Below, in pieces: positions 25,612 to 34,412 of a stretch of 64,000 nucleotides of DNA (position 1 is its first letter; every line of letters begins with the position of its first letter). This stretch comes from DATNPH01 sp036703315 (GTDB lineage: Bacteria; Cyanobacteriota; Cyanobacteriia; Cyanobacteriales; Coleofasciculaceae), in contig DATNPH010000190.1 in NCBI GenBank assembly GCA_036703315.1, forward strand, positions 23,053 to 87,052, given 5' to 3'. The notes under the pieces were generated by a model. It had not been told where the DNA came from, did no database searches, and saw nothing but the letters and a program-made list of their open reading frames with translations. A program made the translations under genes and the position numbers.

Positions 25612-26351
25612 TTTGGTATCCTTAGGAGCGGTAGGAGGAATTCTATTACTAAGGTAATACTAACCAAGGCTTAACGAGATGGCAAATGTGCGCAAAGACT
25701 TAGCTAATTCTCATTACTGTTGACAACATCTTGTGAAGTTTAATTTACTTCCTGTAGAGGCAAGATTTAGAAGAGCTAGAGCAGTTGAACTATGAAATGA
25801 GGAAAGGATGAGGAGTGATATCCTTCTTCATAAAGGCAGCATTTGTTCAGTAGGCTCTATGTAATATCTGGTTGCTGTTCCCTTCTTGGAAGCGAGAGCG
25901 CATTTTATTAATTTACTAAGTTATTAATCTCTTAGTGGGACTTAGACAAAAATTGAGGCAAAAATGGCTTCAAACCTATGTAGAGAAAGAGAAGTAGTTT
26001 CAGCTCGAATGTGCATAAATCTAGTATTCACAAGGGTTTCAGGCGTTTCTAGGTCATCGACCTGTTTCCCTTGTCCAGAAAGCTTTTCAGCCCCTTTAGG
26101 GACTATAAAATGTCTAAGTCCTGTTAGAAGAAAGCCCAGCTATTCTAGCTGCTGGGCGTACTTCTTCCGGAGCATAGTAGATGCCCTATAAAGTGCATAC
26201 ATGATTATTACCTTCACCCGACTGAGGGGAGAGGCACTCCCTCCCTTGAGCTAATGGCACGTTTAACTAATAATTAGCTTAATCTGAACAGGCAAGTTAC
26301 TTGTTTGACAAGAAATCTTTGATAAACTTGCAAGTCAAATGTAGCAACAGA
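25612..26351. other. 740-base intergenic region
   Basis: I support no gene here. A 75-codon plus-strand frame at 25964-26191 has an odd Cys/Ser-rich product and looks spurious. Two small hairpins are present, the clearer one at 26134-26157. The left end should hold the glycosyltransferase promoter. The length is unusual for this window and leaves room for a small RNA, but I see no promoter-terminator pair that proves one. Confidence 0.4.
26134..26157. other. 7-bp GC-rich hairpin
   Basis: GCCCAGC (26134-26140) pairs with GCTGGGC (26151-26157) over a 10-base loop. The flanks AAGAA and TTCTT can extend the stem with a bulge. No T run follows on either strand. Confidence 0.4.
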
Positions 26352-26792
26352 TTATTTGTCAATCAACGCCATAAGGGGACTTTCGGCTTGGAGAGCTTGC
26401 TTGACTGCCTCTAAGTGCATTACTGCTGGCTCAGGTTGGGCGATCGCATATCGGATGTACATCCCCAACATCAAATCTGGGTCAACAATAGGCAAGCCCT
26501 TGGTTTGAAGGTAAGTATTTCTGGTGACTACCAGCACTCGCTCACTTTGATACACAACGATGGGTGGGTTGATACAGTTTGGGTTGTAAGGACTGTACAG
26601 TCCCGAAATCCCGCCATATGGGCTATTGGGATTTTGGATGCTGCTATAGCTGTAAGAACTTCCGTAGGTATGGGGATTGATGATTGATTGGCGGTTATCT
26701 TGGTCACTCGAAAGCTGACCTAAGAAATGCCCGTTATCTGCCCATAGATGAGCAGCACCGTTGATCGTCACAAGGAACTTTAAAATATCCAC
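26352..26792 (-). CDS. Hypothetical protein with YGSSYS-type repeats
   Basis: The 146-residue product starts MDILKFLVTINGAAHLWADNG. It then has a Gly/Ser/Tyr/Asn-rich stretch (about residues 25-72) with loosely repeated units such as INPHTYGSSYSYSSIQNP and GLYSPYNPNCINPP. The C-terminal third is helical. The N-terminal HFLGQLSSD and the YGS-Y-S-x-x-SI-NP repeat pattern are familiar from unnamed cyanobacterial proteins, but I know no function. There is no clear signal peptide, only a weak hydrophobic start. It lies downstream of ftsW on the same strand after a terminator, so it is probably transcribed separately. Confidence 0.6.
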   Translation of the reverse strand: MDILKFLVTINGAAHLWADNGHFLGQLSSDQDNRQSIINPHTYGSSYSYSSIQNPNSPYGGISGLYSPYNPNCINPPIVVYQSERVLVVTRNTYLQTKGLPIVDPDLMLGMYIRYAIAQPEPAVMHLEAVKQALQAESPLMALIDK

Positions 26793-26884
26793 ATCTACAT
26801 CCTTTTATAATTCCGGAATTGCTTGTGTCTCAGGTATAAAATTAGAATTAACAAAAGAAAATTACTTGAGACGATCGCAACTAG

Positions 26885-26920
26885 AAAATCCCCCCTAAGG
26901 CTGTAGTTTCGCCTTTAGGG
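26885..26920 (-). terminator. Terminator of ftsW
   Basis: On the minus strand CCCTAAAGGC (26920-26911) pairs with GCCTTAGGG (26901-26893), leaving one bulged A. TTTT follows at 26888-26885. It lies about 125 bases after the ftsW stop. Confidence 0.65.
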
Positions 26921-27044
26921 CAGTGCTAAGCCTTTCTAGACTATCCGTAATTCGTTAGAAAAAAGTTCAGTAGAATGTAGGAAAAAAATCAGTAAAATAG
27001 CGCAATTAAAAGCGATCACACCCTAACACCAAGAATCTACTTAT

Positions 27045-28256
27045 TTATCTCTGTGGCTGTGGTTTCTGCTTTCTAACGCGTCGCCGCTCTGCGGCTGACT
27101 GCCTATGCCCCTCTATGGACACAACTTCAGCCTCGCTACTTTCTCTTGCCACTCGAATTAGCATCGCAGCCGCTAGCAAACTGGCAATCAACGAACTGCC
27201 GCCATAACTAAAGAACGGAAATGGCAAACCTGTTGTAGGGAGAACACCGGTAGCAACACCAATATTCAACAACGACTGCCCGACAATCAAAATCATTGCT
27301 CCCGTCGCTACCAGCTGATGAACTATATTCCGCGCCTTCATCGCCACCATTACTGATAGCGTTGCATAAGCCATAAGCAACACCAGCATCAACACACTAC
27401 CGGCAAAACCAAATTCTTCGGCAAAGACAGCAAAGATAAAGTCAGTAAACTGAATGGGTAAATAGAATAGCTTTTGTTGAGATAGACCAAACCCAGACCC
27501 CCAAGTGCCACCAGAGCCAACGGCAAGCAGACTTTGGATGAGTTGATATCCGTCGCGCATTGGATCAGCCCAAGGGTCGAGAAATGACATCACCCGACGC
27601 CGCTGATATTCTTTCACGCTGATACTAATCACAGCCAGGAGGAAACCGCTCAATGCTGTTCCTCCTAGGTAAGAAAAGGGCAATCCAGAGGCTAGTGCTA
27701 CTAGCCACAAGGTCATCCCGCATAGTGCCGCTGTACTTAAATTTGGCTGTATCAAAATTGCCAGCAGCACACTAACAAAAATCCCTAACCAAAGGGAGCG
27801 AACTCGCCAAGTGAGCCGTTCCCATTGTCCAAAGACTCTAGCACTCTGTAGTACCAGAAAGGGCTTAATTAATTCCGACGGTTGAAGGGGAACCGGACCG
27901 AGAGCTAGCCAGCGGGTTGCACCATTAACAGTAGTTCCTACACCAGGAATCAAGGTGACTAAAATAAACCCCAACAGCAGTATCAAGAACCAATGAGCGG
28001 TTCCTAGCAGATAGCGCAGGGGCGATCGCACCATCATGTTAAACCCGATCAAGCCCAGAACTGTCCAGATCAGCTGTCGCTTAAAATAATACAGCCCATC
28101 CCCGTACCGAGCATCTGCACTAGGATAAGATGCCGAAAACAGAACAGCTAACCCAATGAACATCCACAGAAACGTCAACCACCGCAATAAGCGGGCCTCC
28201 ATTGACCATTCCTTTGCGGAGGGACTAACCAATAGAAATAGGTCACGTACAGCCAC
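27045..28256 (-). CDS. ftsW: FtsW/RodA/SpoVE-family (SEDS) protein, probably FtsW
   Basis: SEDS proteins are membrane glycosyltransferases that polymerise septal peptidoglycan. The 403-residue product has about ten membrane spans and the family landmarks PSELIKPFLVLQSARVFG, FLDPWADPMRDGYQLIQSL, GSGFGLSQQKLFYLP, FIFAVFAEEFGFAG and the C-terminal TTGLPFPFFSYGGSSLIASL. Cytoplasmic ends are basic (the tail is RRRVRKQKPQPQR). ATG 28256 gives MAVRDLFLLVSP. The cyanobacterial FtsW label rather than RodA rests on overall similarity. It is read in the same direction as the apc cluster but separated from apcC by a terminator. Confidence 0.88.
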   Translation of the reverse strand: MAVRDLFLLVSPSAKEWSMEARLLRWLTFLWMFIGLAVLFSASYPSADARYGDGLYYFKRQLIWTVLGLIGFNMMVRSPLRYLLGTAHWFLILLLGFILVTLIPGVGTTVNGATRWLALGPVPLQPSELIKPFLVLQSARVFGQWERLTWRVRSLWLGIFVSVLLAILIQPNLSTAALCGMTLWLVALASGLPFSYLGGTALSGFLLAVISISVKEYQRRRVMSFLDPWADPMRDGYQLIQSLLAVGSGGTWGSGFGLSQQKLFYLPIQFTDFIFAVFAEEFGFAGSVLMLVLLMAYATLSVMVAMKARNIVHQLVATGAMILIVGQSLLNIGVATGVLPTTGLPFPFFSYGGSSLIASLLAAAMLIRVARESSEAEVVSIEGHRQSAAERRRVRKQKPQPQR

Positions 28257-28412
28257 TAATCATTAATAACTAACAACAACGCCAAGCTTATTCGTATATA
28301 GATAACTATTACTCACAGTATCGCAACCGAACAGGGCAATTGTAACTTATCAAGCCAAGCTGCTTAACGGAATTCTCAAGCTGTTTGATTGACTGTATGG
28401 CTAATTTCAAAC

Positions 28413-28435
28413 AAAAATGGGGTCGTTGTGACCCC
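28413..28435 (-). terminator. Terminator of the apc cluster
   Basis: On the minus strand GGGGTC (28435-28430) pairs with GACCCC (28424-28419) over a 5-base loop, then ATTTTTG follows. It lies about 45 bases after the apcC stop and probably ends the apcEABC transcripts. Confidence 0.8.
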
Positions 28436-28478
28436 TCAACTTCTCGAATTTACAGATAAAAAGCTGTTTTTTAGAAAA

Positions 28479-28682
28479 TTACAGCAGCCCGGTATTCGTA
28501 CCTTGCTTGCCAGTAGCTAATTCAACCTTAACAATTTTGCCACCCATTTTCATGATTCGTTGCTGCTCACGGAACCAGTTGTCATAGGCAACCAGCTTCG
28601 TAAAATAGGTATTTTGCAACTCCCGTTGTGTCCTAATCCGAGTTTGGCTTGGAACACAGGCAGTCACCTTAAACATACGCAT
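28479..28682 (-). CDS. apcC: Allophycocyanin-associated core linker, LC 7.8
   Basis: This 67-residue linker caps allophycocyanin trimers in the phycobilisome core. It matches the family in length and sequence: MRMFKVTACVPSQTRIRTQR, then YFTKLVAYDNWFREQQRI and a KMGGKIVKVELATG segment forming the CpcD-like fold. It is the last gene of the cluster, 371 bases after apcB. The long spacer with an inverted repeat suggests mRNA processing that allows a lower linker dose than the ApcA/ApcB subunits. Confidence 0.97.
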   Translation of the reverse strand: MRMFKVTACVPSQTRIRTQRELQNTYFTKLVAYDNWFREQQRIMKMGGKIVKVELATGKQGTNTGLL

Positions 28683-29053
28683 GGGCTTACTTCTCCTACT
28701 TGAGTTAAGAAATTTTGAATTTGATTTAAGTTTTTGAAGCGAACAACTAAAGCAACGATCAAAATGCTTTATAGAAGCGCGGTGTTCTCAATCGAGCCAT
28801 GCGCTCTTAGTACTACTGTGGGAACTCAACTCTGCTGAAGCTGCACCACAATCGAGAACATTAAGGGATGTGTCTGTACACCTAACAAGGACCGGGAGTC
28901 AATCGTCAATACTAGACTGTCAAAACTCATCTGCTTGACTGACATGCATTGGAGCAAGACTTGCCTCTAACAAGCTAGCACTCACAAGTGACTTCCCAGA
29001 CCTTAATTGAGACAATTGACTACAAACTCAGAATTTGTCTAGGAGAGTTTAGC
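28683..29053 (-). promoter_or_regulatory. apcB-apcC spacer with inverted repeat
   Basis: These 371 bases between two genes of one operon contain TGTTCTC (28783-28789) and GAGAACA (28854-28860). They are complementary across about 64 bases and flanked by the shared AATCGAG words. Such spacers in other cyanobacterial apc operons lower expression of apcC. That role is by analogy. Confidence 0.45.
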
Positions 29054-29539
29054 TTAACTCAAGCCAGAGCTGATGTAGTCAAGATAAACACCTAATTCTT
29101 TACCAGCATCAGAACCTACGAGGCTAGCAGAAACTTCCTTAATAGCTTGGATAGCCTGCACGGTTGCAGAAACGGGAACACCCAAGGAGTTGTAGGTTTC
29201 CTTCAACCCATTGAGTACACGCTCATCCAAGATTGAGGGGTCACCAGCTAGCATGGCATAGGTAGCATAGCGAAGGTAGTAGTCTAAGTCACGGATACAA
29301 GCGGCATAGCGGCGAGTTGTGTACATATTGCCGCCAGGACGAGTGATATCCGAGTACAACAAGGACTTTGCAACAGCTTCCTTAACGATGGTAGCCGCGT
29401 TAGCACTGATGGTGTTTGCAGCACGAACCCGCAGTTCACCAGTTTGGAAATAAGCTTTCAGCTTTTCCAGGGCACCTGTATCTAGATATTTGCCCTGAAC
29501 GTCTGAGGAATTAATAACAGAAGTAATTGCGTCTTGCAT
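29054..29539 (-). CDS. apcB: Allophycocyanin beta subunit
   Basis: The phycobilisome-core beta subunit binds one phycocyanobilin and pairs with ApcA. The 161-residue product matches the family length. The chromophore Cys is in RRYAACIRDLDYYLRYATYA (about residue 81), and the Asn that is methylated in homologues lies in ITRPGGNMYTTRR. It starts MQDAITSVINSSDVQGK. It lies 62 bases after apcA and is presumably co-transcribed. Excitation reaches it from phycocyanin rods and passes to the terminal emitters ApcE and ApcD. Confidence 0.98.
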   Translation of the reverse strand: MQDAITSVINSSDVQGKYLDTGALEKLKAYFQTGELRVRAANTISANAATIVKEAVAKSLLYSDITRPGGNMYTTRRYAACIRDLDYYLRYATYAMLAGDPSILDERVLNGLKETYNSLGVPVSATVQAIQAIKEVSASLVGSDAGKELGVYLDYISSGLS

Positions 29540-29601
29540 TTTTCTTGTTTCCTTATCTCACGTAGCCAAGAGAATCGTGAATTTGAGCAGGTACAGGGAA
29601 A

Positions 29602-30090
29602 CTACCCTTGCAGGGCACCAACCACGTAATCGAAGTAGGAGCCAGCTTCAGCAGCGTCTTCACCAGACAACTGGGAGGCAGCAGCATTCTTCAGAGCACG
29701 AACGCCTTCGGCAACCGCTTCAATCGGGGTGCCCAGAGACTTGTACATTTCACGGACGCCCACCAAACCGATTTCTTCAATCGGGGTGACATCACCAGAG
29801 ACGATTCCATAGGTGACTAGACGTAGGTAGTAGTCGAGATCACGCAGGCAGGTTGCGGTCAATTCTTCACCGTAGGCATTGCCGCCGGGAGAAACAACAT
29901 CAGGACGCTTTTGGAACAGTTGGTCGCCTGCTTGCTTGACGAGCCGCTCGCGAGAATCGGTCAACGTTTGAGCGATGCGGAGGCGACGCTCACCAGTTGA
30001 GGCAAAGTTTTTAATCCGGTCTAGTTCGCCGGGGCTGAGATAACGTGCTTCGGCATCTGCATTCACGATAGCTTTCGTGACGATACTCAT
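29602..30090 (-). CDS. apcA: Allophycocyanin alpha subunit
   Basis: This is the core alpha subunit, forming the alpha-beta monomer with ApcB on the cytoplasmic face of the thylakoid. The 162-residue product begins MSIVTKAIVNADAEARYLSP and carries the bilin Cys in LTATCLRDLDYYLRLVTYG (about residue 81). Length and motif are canonical. It is preceded by a 406-base gap after apcE with its own hairpin, so a separate strong promoter probably drives apcA-apcB. ATG 30090 follows a ribosome site (GGAGG region). Confidence 0.98.
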   Translation of the reverse strand: MSIVTKAIVNADAEARYLSPGELDRIKNFASTGERRLRIAQTLTDSRERLVKQAGDQLFQKRPDVVSPGGNAYGEELTATCLRDLDYYLRLVTYGIVSGDVTPIEEIGLVGVREMYKSLGTPIEAVAEGVRALKNAAASQLSGEDAAEAGSYFDYVVGALQG

Positions 30091-30496
30091 CTATGGATTC
30101 CTCCAGAAAATATTTAACCAGGTGTGTTTAAACTGGCATTCGTAGTTTTGGTACTATACCGCTTTTCTAATGTGCTAATCCCAGCCGTCTGTTAGACTGC
30201 TTTGACCATCTATATATCTGAAATTGCTTCAGTATTTTTAGAAGGTTGGAGTAGTAAGGAATACATTAAGTCAGCGGTAAATCTACCTTCCGCAAATAAT
30301 TCTGCGATAGATTGTTCACATTTTTACTGTGTTCGTAATAGTTTGTAACATTAATCCTCAGATTTCAAATTTTCGGCAACAAAAATTGGGGTAGTGACAT
30401 AAGTGCCTACCCTGAGGAAAGCTCCTCTGATCTGCCACATAACAAATCAGAGGAGACTGTAATTAGCCGTTTCGATTTGGCTCTAGTCGATTAGGT
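30091..30496 (-). promoter_or_regulatory. apcE-apcA intergenic region with hairpin
   Basis: These 406 bases contain CTCCTCTGAT (30422-30431) and ATCAGAGGAG (30446-30455), a perfect 10-bp stem about 40 bases after the apcE stop. The T run on the minus side is weak (CTTTCC), so it could be a partial terminator or attenuator that separates low apcE from high apcA-apcB expression. The apcA promoter should lie in the AT-rich part around 30230-30360, but no consensus pair is convincing. Confidence 0.5.
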
Positions 30497-33400
30497 TTAG
30501 CTAAAGCGACTGCTTAAAGACGAAGGCGACAGATCAGACCAGGACTGCTTCACCAAGTCAGAAGCCGCTTTCACACTACCCAGGTAGTTGCCAGCAGGCA
30601 GCGAGGGGAAGCGATTGTAAGGCACGACATCCTCACCGAAGAAACGAGCATATTCTGGACTATCAACCATTGCTTCCACAGCAGCCCTCAATCCTTGATC
30701 CGCCAATAGTTTGTTGTATTGGCGGATTTCCGCTTGGGTAGCGGGAGCCCGTCCCAGCAGATGCCGGAATAAGAACTCGATCACCTTAGTATTGGGATAG
30801 GGCGTGTAGAAACGACGGCGGTAGATTTCGGAACTCGCTAGAGACTTCACAAACTCGCGCACCGAAATTTCACCGTTACGGAGTTTGCTATCCAGGTCAG
30901 AACGACGGAACTCTCCAGGAATCTGACCACTGAAGACATCCATCACCTGAGTGTAGATGGCATTAATCACAAGTGCTGTTTCTGCCTGGTTTGCTCCTAC
31001 GGTTAAGCGGAAAATCCGTGCAGGCTTGCGTCGCGTTGTGCCGACACCAACCTCGACAGACTGACCATTGCCGTTCTGGAAGGATCGACCCAGTTCGATG
31101 AACTTCGGCTTGCTTGTATCTATCTGCTGCTCTTTCGCTCTCAGATCAGCGATCGCCTGTCCAGTCAGTGGCAGTTTTGCCGCATCCATACGCGACTTCA
31201 CCGGCTCGAAGCTGGGTACCACCAAGTCTTTATTCTGCTTGGTCAGCTGGTTATAAAGCTTCTCAGTGTTGGGGAAGTTCGCGGCTGGGAGTGTTGGGAA
31301 GCGACGGTAAGGCACCGTATCTTCGCCAAATACCTGACTATACTCCAAGCTGTTGACCATAGCCCTGACAAAGCCACGGATGCCCTCAGCGGCGAGCAGC
31401 TTGTTGTATTTTTGGATTTCTTTCTGGTTTTCGGGGGCACGACCGAGGAAATGCTTAGTTCCCAGCTCAATGACCTTCGTGTTGGGGTAGGGGGTGTAGA
31501 ACTCTTTAATGTAGAGGTCTGATGTGCCTATTCCTTCAATGAACTCTTTGACGTTAATTTCGCCATTGCCCAGCTTGCTTTCCAGGGCAGAGAATTCATT
31601 CTTCACGATATACGGATCGATATCCCGCTCAAAGACTTGCCGATAAGCCGCTTTAATCAGGATTGGAATCGCTTTTTTATCAATCGTATTGGTCAGCTTG
31701 AAGACCTTGGTTTGCTCACGCTGGACATTGACACCCTGATTAATGCGGAATTGAATATCCGGTTCTGCCCGCACTTGGGTGACTTGACCCAGCTCAACAA
31801 AGCGCGGTGTTACTTCCTTGTCAACCCTAGTGCCAATATCTTCACCGATGCTGCCAGGTCGCGCTGTGCGCAATTGCAAGCCGGCCGGAGTCACGTAGCG
31901 CTCATAGGGAACTGTATCTTCCCCAAATGCTTGAGAGTACTCTGGGCTATCGATAATAGCGTCCACTAAGGCATAGAAGCCTTTTTTAGCGCAGATATCA
32001 AAGTACTTATTGTTCTCTTGACGTCCATAGGTAGGACGACCTAAAAGACGTCGATGAATGTACTCGATCGCCTTACACACATACAACGGTGTCCAGTACA
32101 GCTTCCGGAACAAATCAGATTTGGCTAGCGATCGGATGAACTCCCGCACCGGAATCTCGCCGTTTTCCAGCTTGATTTCTGCAACTTTCTGGCGCTGGCC
32201 TTCGTAGACATCGCGTCCAAAAACTTGCAAGTAGGAAGCACGAATCACCTTTTGGGTAGAGCTTTCCGAGAATTTGACACTGGCTGCGTTGTTTTTATTG
32301 CGGCTAATGCCAGATAAGGGCAGTTGATCCAGGCGGAATACCTTGGGTCCGAGAGAACCAGGAAACTCGCCTCGTGCCCGAGGATTGCTATTTTGGTTAT
32401 TAGTCGCAGGACCCTGGTGAATCAGAATGCGCTTGGTATCTTTGCCAAATGGAGCCGGACGGCTGCTGGGATTACGTGTTTCTTTGGGGAAGATTGCGCC
32501 AAACTGAATTTCTAAGGGGTCGTTGCCAGAACCGTAAGGATGTTGGTCAGGCAGCGGCTGCTCATAGCGAGCAAAGGTTGTGATAAATTGCGGTACCTTA
32601 CGGAACGGCGCACTGTACTTCAACAAATCTTGCTGCGGTCCCCAGTTGCGGCATTCCTGAGCTTCTTGACCCAGTCCCCGGAGGTAGGGAACGGTTTCTT
32701 CACCAAAGTAGTCGGAATATTCCTGAGAATCGACTAAAGCATCCACGAGAGCTGCTAGACCACCGGTGGAAACGATAGAGAAATACTCTTGCACTTCTTC
32801 ACGAGAACTTGGACCACGACCCAGGAAATGACGGAAAGCGAGTTCTAGAGCACGACTATTGATGAACGGCTCGTAGAATTGTTTCCGATACAACGGTGAT
32901 TTGCCTAGGCGGCGCACAAACTCCTTCACGGAAATGTCGCCATTTTTGACCTGAGATTCCAGATAAGAAATGGACTGACTGTAGGCGCGGGTAATGTCAC
33001 GCTCAAAGATTTGCCGATAAGTAGCTTTTACAACTTCTTGCTTTTCTGATGACGACAAACCGGTCTTCATTACGAACTTAGGACGCCGCTCTGCCGCATT
33101 AAAGTAGCTTTGGGGCAGTTGCAGACCTTGTTTGTCACCCGCAGGGCGCTGCCGCAGTTTGTCTGAAGGGTTGGGGGCTTTAAATTCGTTAATCAGAATC
33201 TCAAAGTACTGATTAACAATAGTCTGTCCCTCGGCATCACGCTTGAAATAGCCCAGCGCCGCGCTACGCATTTCCTGTAGAGCTACAAGAGTTGCATCTC
33301 CAGAACACGCATTTTCGATGATTTCCCGCAGACCCCGGACGTTGACAATGATGATGTTGGGGTCACCAGCAACGATCGCATACGTTACATAGCGCAGCAT

Positions 33401-33898
33401 CCATGCCAAGTCCCGCAGTGACTTCTGCATATTCCTAGGACCATAGCGGGCGACGTTAATCGGTCGGAATCCCGCTGGTGCTGGTCCACCGCTAGAAGCA
33501 CTGAAGATTGAGCGCAAGCCCTCAAAGAAGCCACCACCGCTCTCAACATAGGTAGCGGTGCCTAATTTCATGGATTCTTTCGTATCCACGCCGGCACCAC
33601 CTGCCAACACCAGTTCCTGACCCACATCTTCCCTAGGCTTTTCCAAGAAAGCCATCGGAGTACCCCCGACGAAAATCCGGTTGGCAGCGCGGGAAACAAT
33701 CAGGTCTGCGTTTTTGCTGAGGATATCTGAAATTTCTATGCGCCTTGTACCAGAACTGAAGTAACTAGCAAGCTCCTTCAGCTCCCCACTCCCCAAGAAC
33801 CGGTCTTGCTGTTCGGCTTGGATAATTGTTGCAACCGGTACTGTTTGATAGAGTTGCGGACGCGCAACCGAGCTTCCACCACTTGCCTTAACACTCAT
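30497..33898 (-). CDS. apcE: Phycobilisome core-membrane linker, ApcE, four-repeat form
   Basis: ApcE organises the core, anchors it to the thylakoid and is a terminal energy emitter. The 1133-residue product has an N-terminal alpha-phycocyanin-like domain, interrupted by the PB loop (about residues 75-155), with its bilin Cys at about 198 (IENACSGDATL). It then has four Pfam00427-type linker repeats, starting near AIYTQV/AAYRQV/ASYLQV/ATYRQI motifs. Two-, three- and four-repeat ApcEs are known to accompany two-, three- and five-cylinder cores, so this one implies a pentacylindrical core. It is the first gene of the cluster. No frameshift was seen. Confidence 0.98.
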   Translation of the reverse strand: MSVKASGGSSVARPQLYQTVPVATIIQAEQQDRFLGSGELKELASYFSSGTRRIEISDILSKNADLIVSRAANRIFVGGTPMAFLEKPREDVGQELVLAGGAGVDTKESMKLGTATYVESGGGFFEGLRSIFSASSGGPAPAGFRPINVARYGPRNMQKSLRDLAWMLRYVTYAIVAGDPNIIIVNVRGLREIIENACSGDATLVALQEMRSAALGYFKRDAEGQTIVNQYFEILINEFKAPNPSDKLRQRPAGDKQGLQLPQSYFNAAERRPKFVMKTGLSSSEKQEVVKATYRQIFERDITRAYSQSISYLESQVKNGDISVKEFVRRLGKSPLYRKQFYEPFINSRALELAFRHFLGRGPSSREEVQEYFSIVSTGGLAALVDALVDSQEYSDYFGEETVPYLRGLGQEAQECRNWGPQQDLLKYSAPFRKVPQFITTFARYEQPLPDQHPYGSGNDPLEIQFGAIFPKETRNPSSRPAPFGKDTKRILIHQGPATNNQNSNPRARGEFPGSLGPKVFRLDQLPLSGISRNKNNAASVKFSESSTQKVIRASYLQVFGRDVYEGQRQKVAEIKLENGEIPVREFIRSLAKSDLFRKLYWTPLYVCKAIEYIHRRLLGRPTYGRQENNKYFDICAKKGFYALVDAIIDSPEYSQAFGEDTVPYERYVTPAGLQLRTARPGSIGEDIGTRVDKEVTPRFVELGQVTQVRAEPDIQFRINQGVNVQREQTKVFKLTNTIDKKAIPILIKAAYRQVFERDIDPYIVKNEFSALESKLGNGEINVKEFIEGIGTSDLYIKEFYTPYPNTKVIELGTKHFLGRAPENQKEIQKYNKLLAAEGIRGFVRAMVNSLEYSQVFGEDTVPYRRFPTLPAANFPNTEKLYNQLTKQNKDLVVPSFEPVKSRMDAAKLPLTGQAIADLRAKEQQIDTSKPKFIELGRSFQNGNGQSVEVGVGTTRRKPARIFRLTVGANQAETALVINAIYTQVMDVFSGQIPGEFRRSDLDSKLRNGEISVREFVKSLASSEIYRRRFYTPYPNTKVIEFLFRHLLGRAPATQAEIRQYNKLLADQGLRAAVEAMVDSPEYARFFGEDVVPYNRFPSLPAGNYLGSVKAASDLVKQSWSDLSPSSLSSRFS

Positions 33899-34412
33899 TG
33901 GTTTTCAAAAGCTCCCATCGACAATTTTTTTTTACTGTGTTAAGTCTGACCAAGGTGCCAATGCAGGTCACTTTCGCTTACTTTAGGCTTAGGGCATCGG
34001 TACTCTCCCCCCAAAATTTTGGATGGGATGTTTCCCTGACGCCTTCAATAAACAAACACCCTGGCTAAACCAGGTCAGTCTTTAGATTAAAACGTTTCTG
34101 ATCTCTTAGACTTCTTTGTTAAGAAGTGTATAGAACACCCGACAGGGTTTCACAAAGTCATCATAGTTGATTAATGTCAATAGCTGAGAGACGCCATAAG
34201 TTTTGTTACAATTCTCACCACGGGTTTTGACCAACTAAGAGATCGGAGTTTAGGTGTTAGGTATTGGGGGGTAAGATTAATCCAAGCCCCTAAGTGGTCA
34301 CACTTCCCCTAAATTTTTATCTATGGGGATACCTTAGCCCCCATTAGACCCTATCCTCAGAGGAAGCCCGAATCCCCCAAATCATAACCCTGATGAAGTT
34401 TTTTTACTTCGA
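33899..34412. other. Divergent region between apcE and a methyltransferase gene
   Basis: This 514-base region should hold the apcE promoter and a leader of roughly 200 bases. A small CCTGG-CTAAA-CCAGG hairpin (34070-34084) lies in the apcE leader. A further ATGGGG/CCCCAT stem lies near 34323-34344. No gene is supported. Confidence 0.5.
34127..34155 (-). promoter_or_regulatory. Possible apcE promoter
   Basis: On the minus strand TTGTGA (34155-34150) is followed after 17 bases by TATACA (34132-34127). This is a fair match to a sigma-70 type promoter. It would give an apcE leader of about 220 bases. This is sequence inspection only. Confidence 0.3.

Noticed and set aside
25964..26191. 75-codon plus-strand frame rich in Cys and Ser
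   Set aside because: There is no ribosome site, the composition is odd, and it covers two hairpins in a long noncoding gap.
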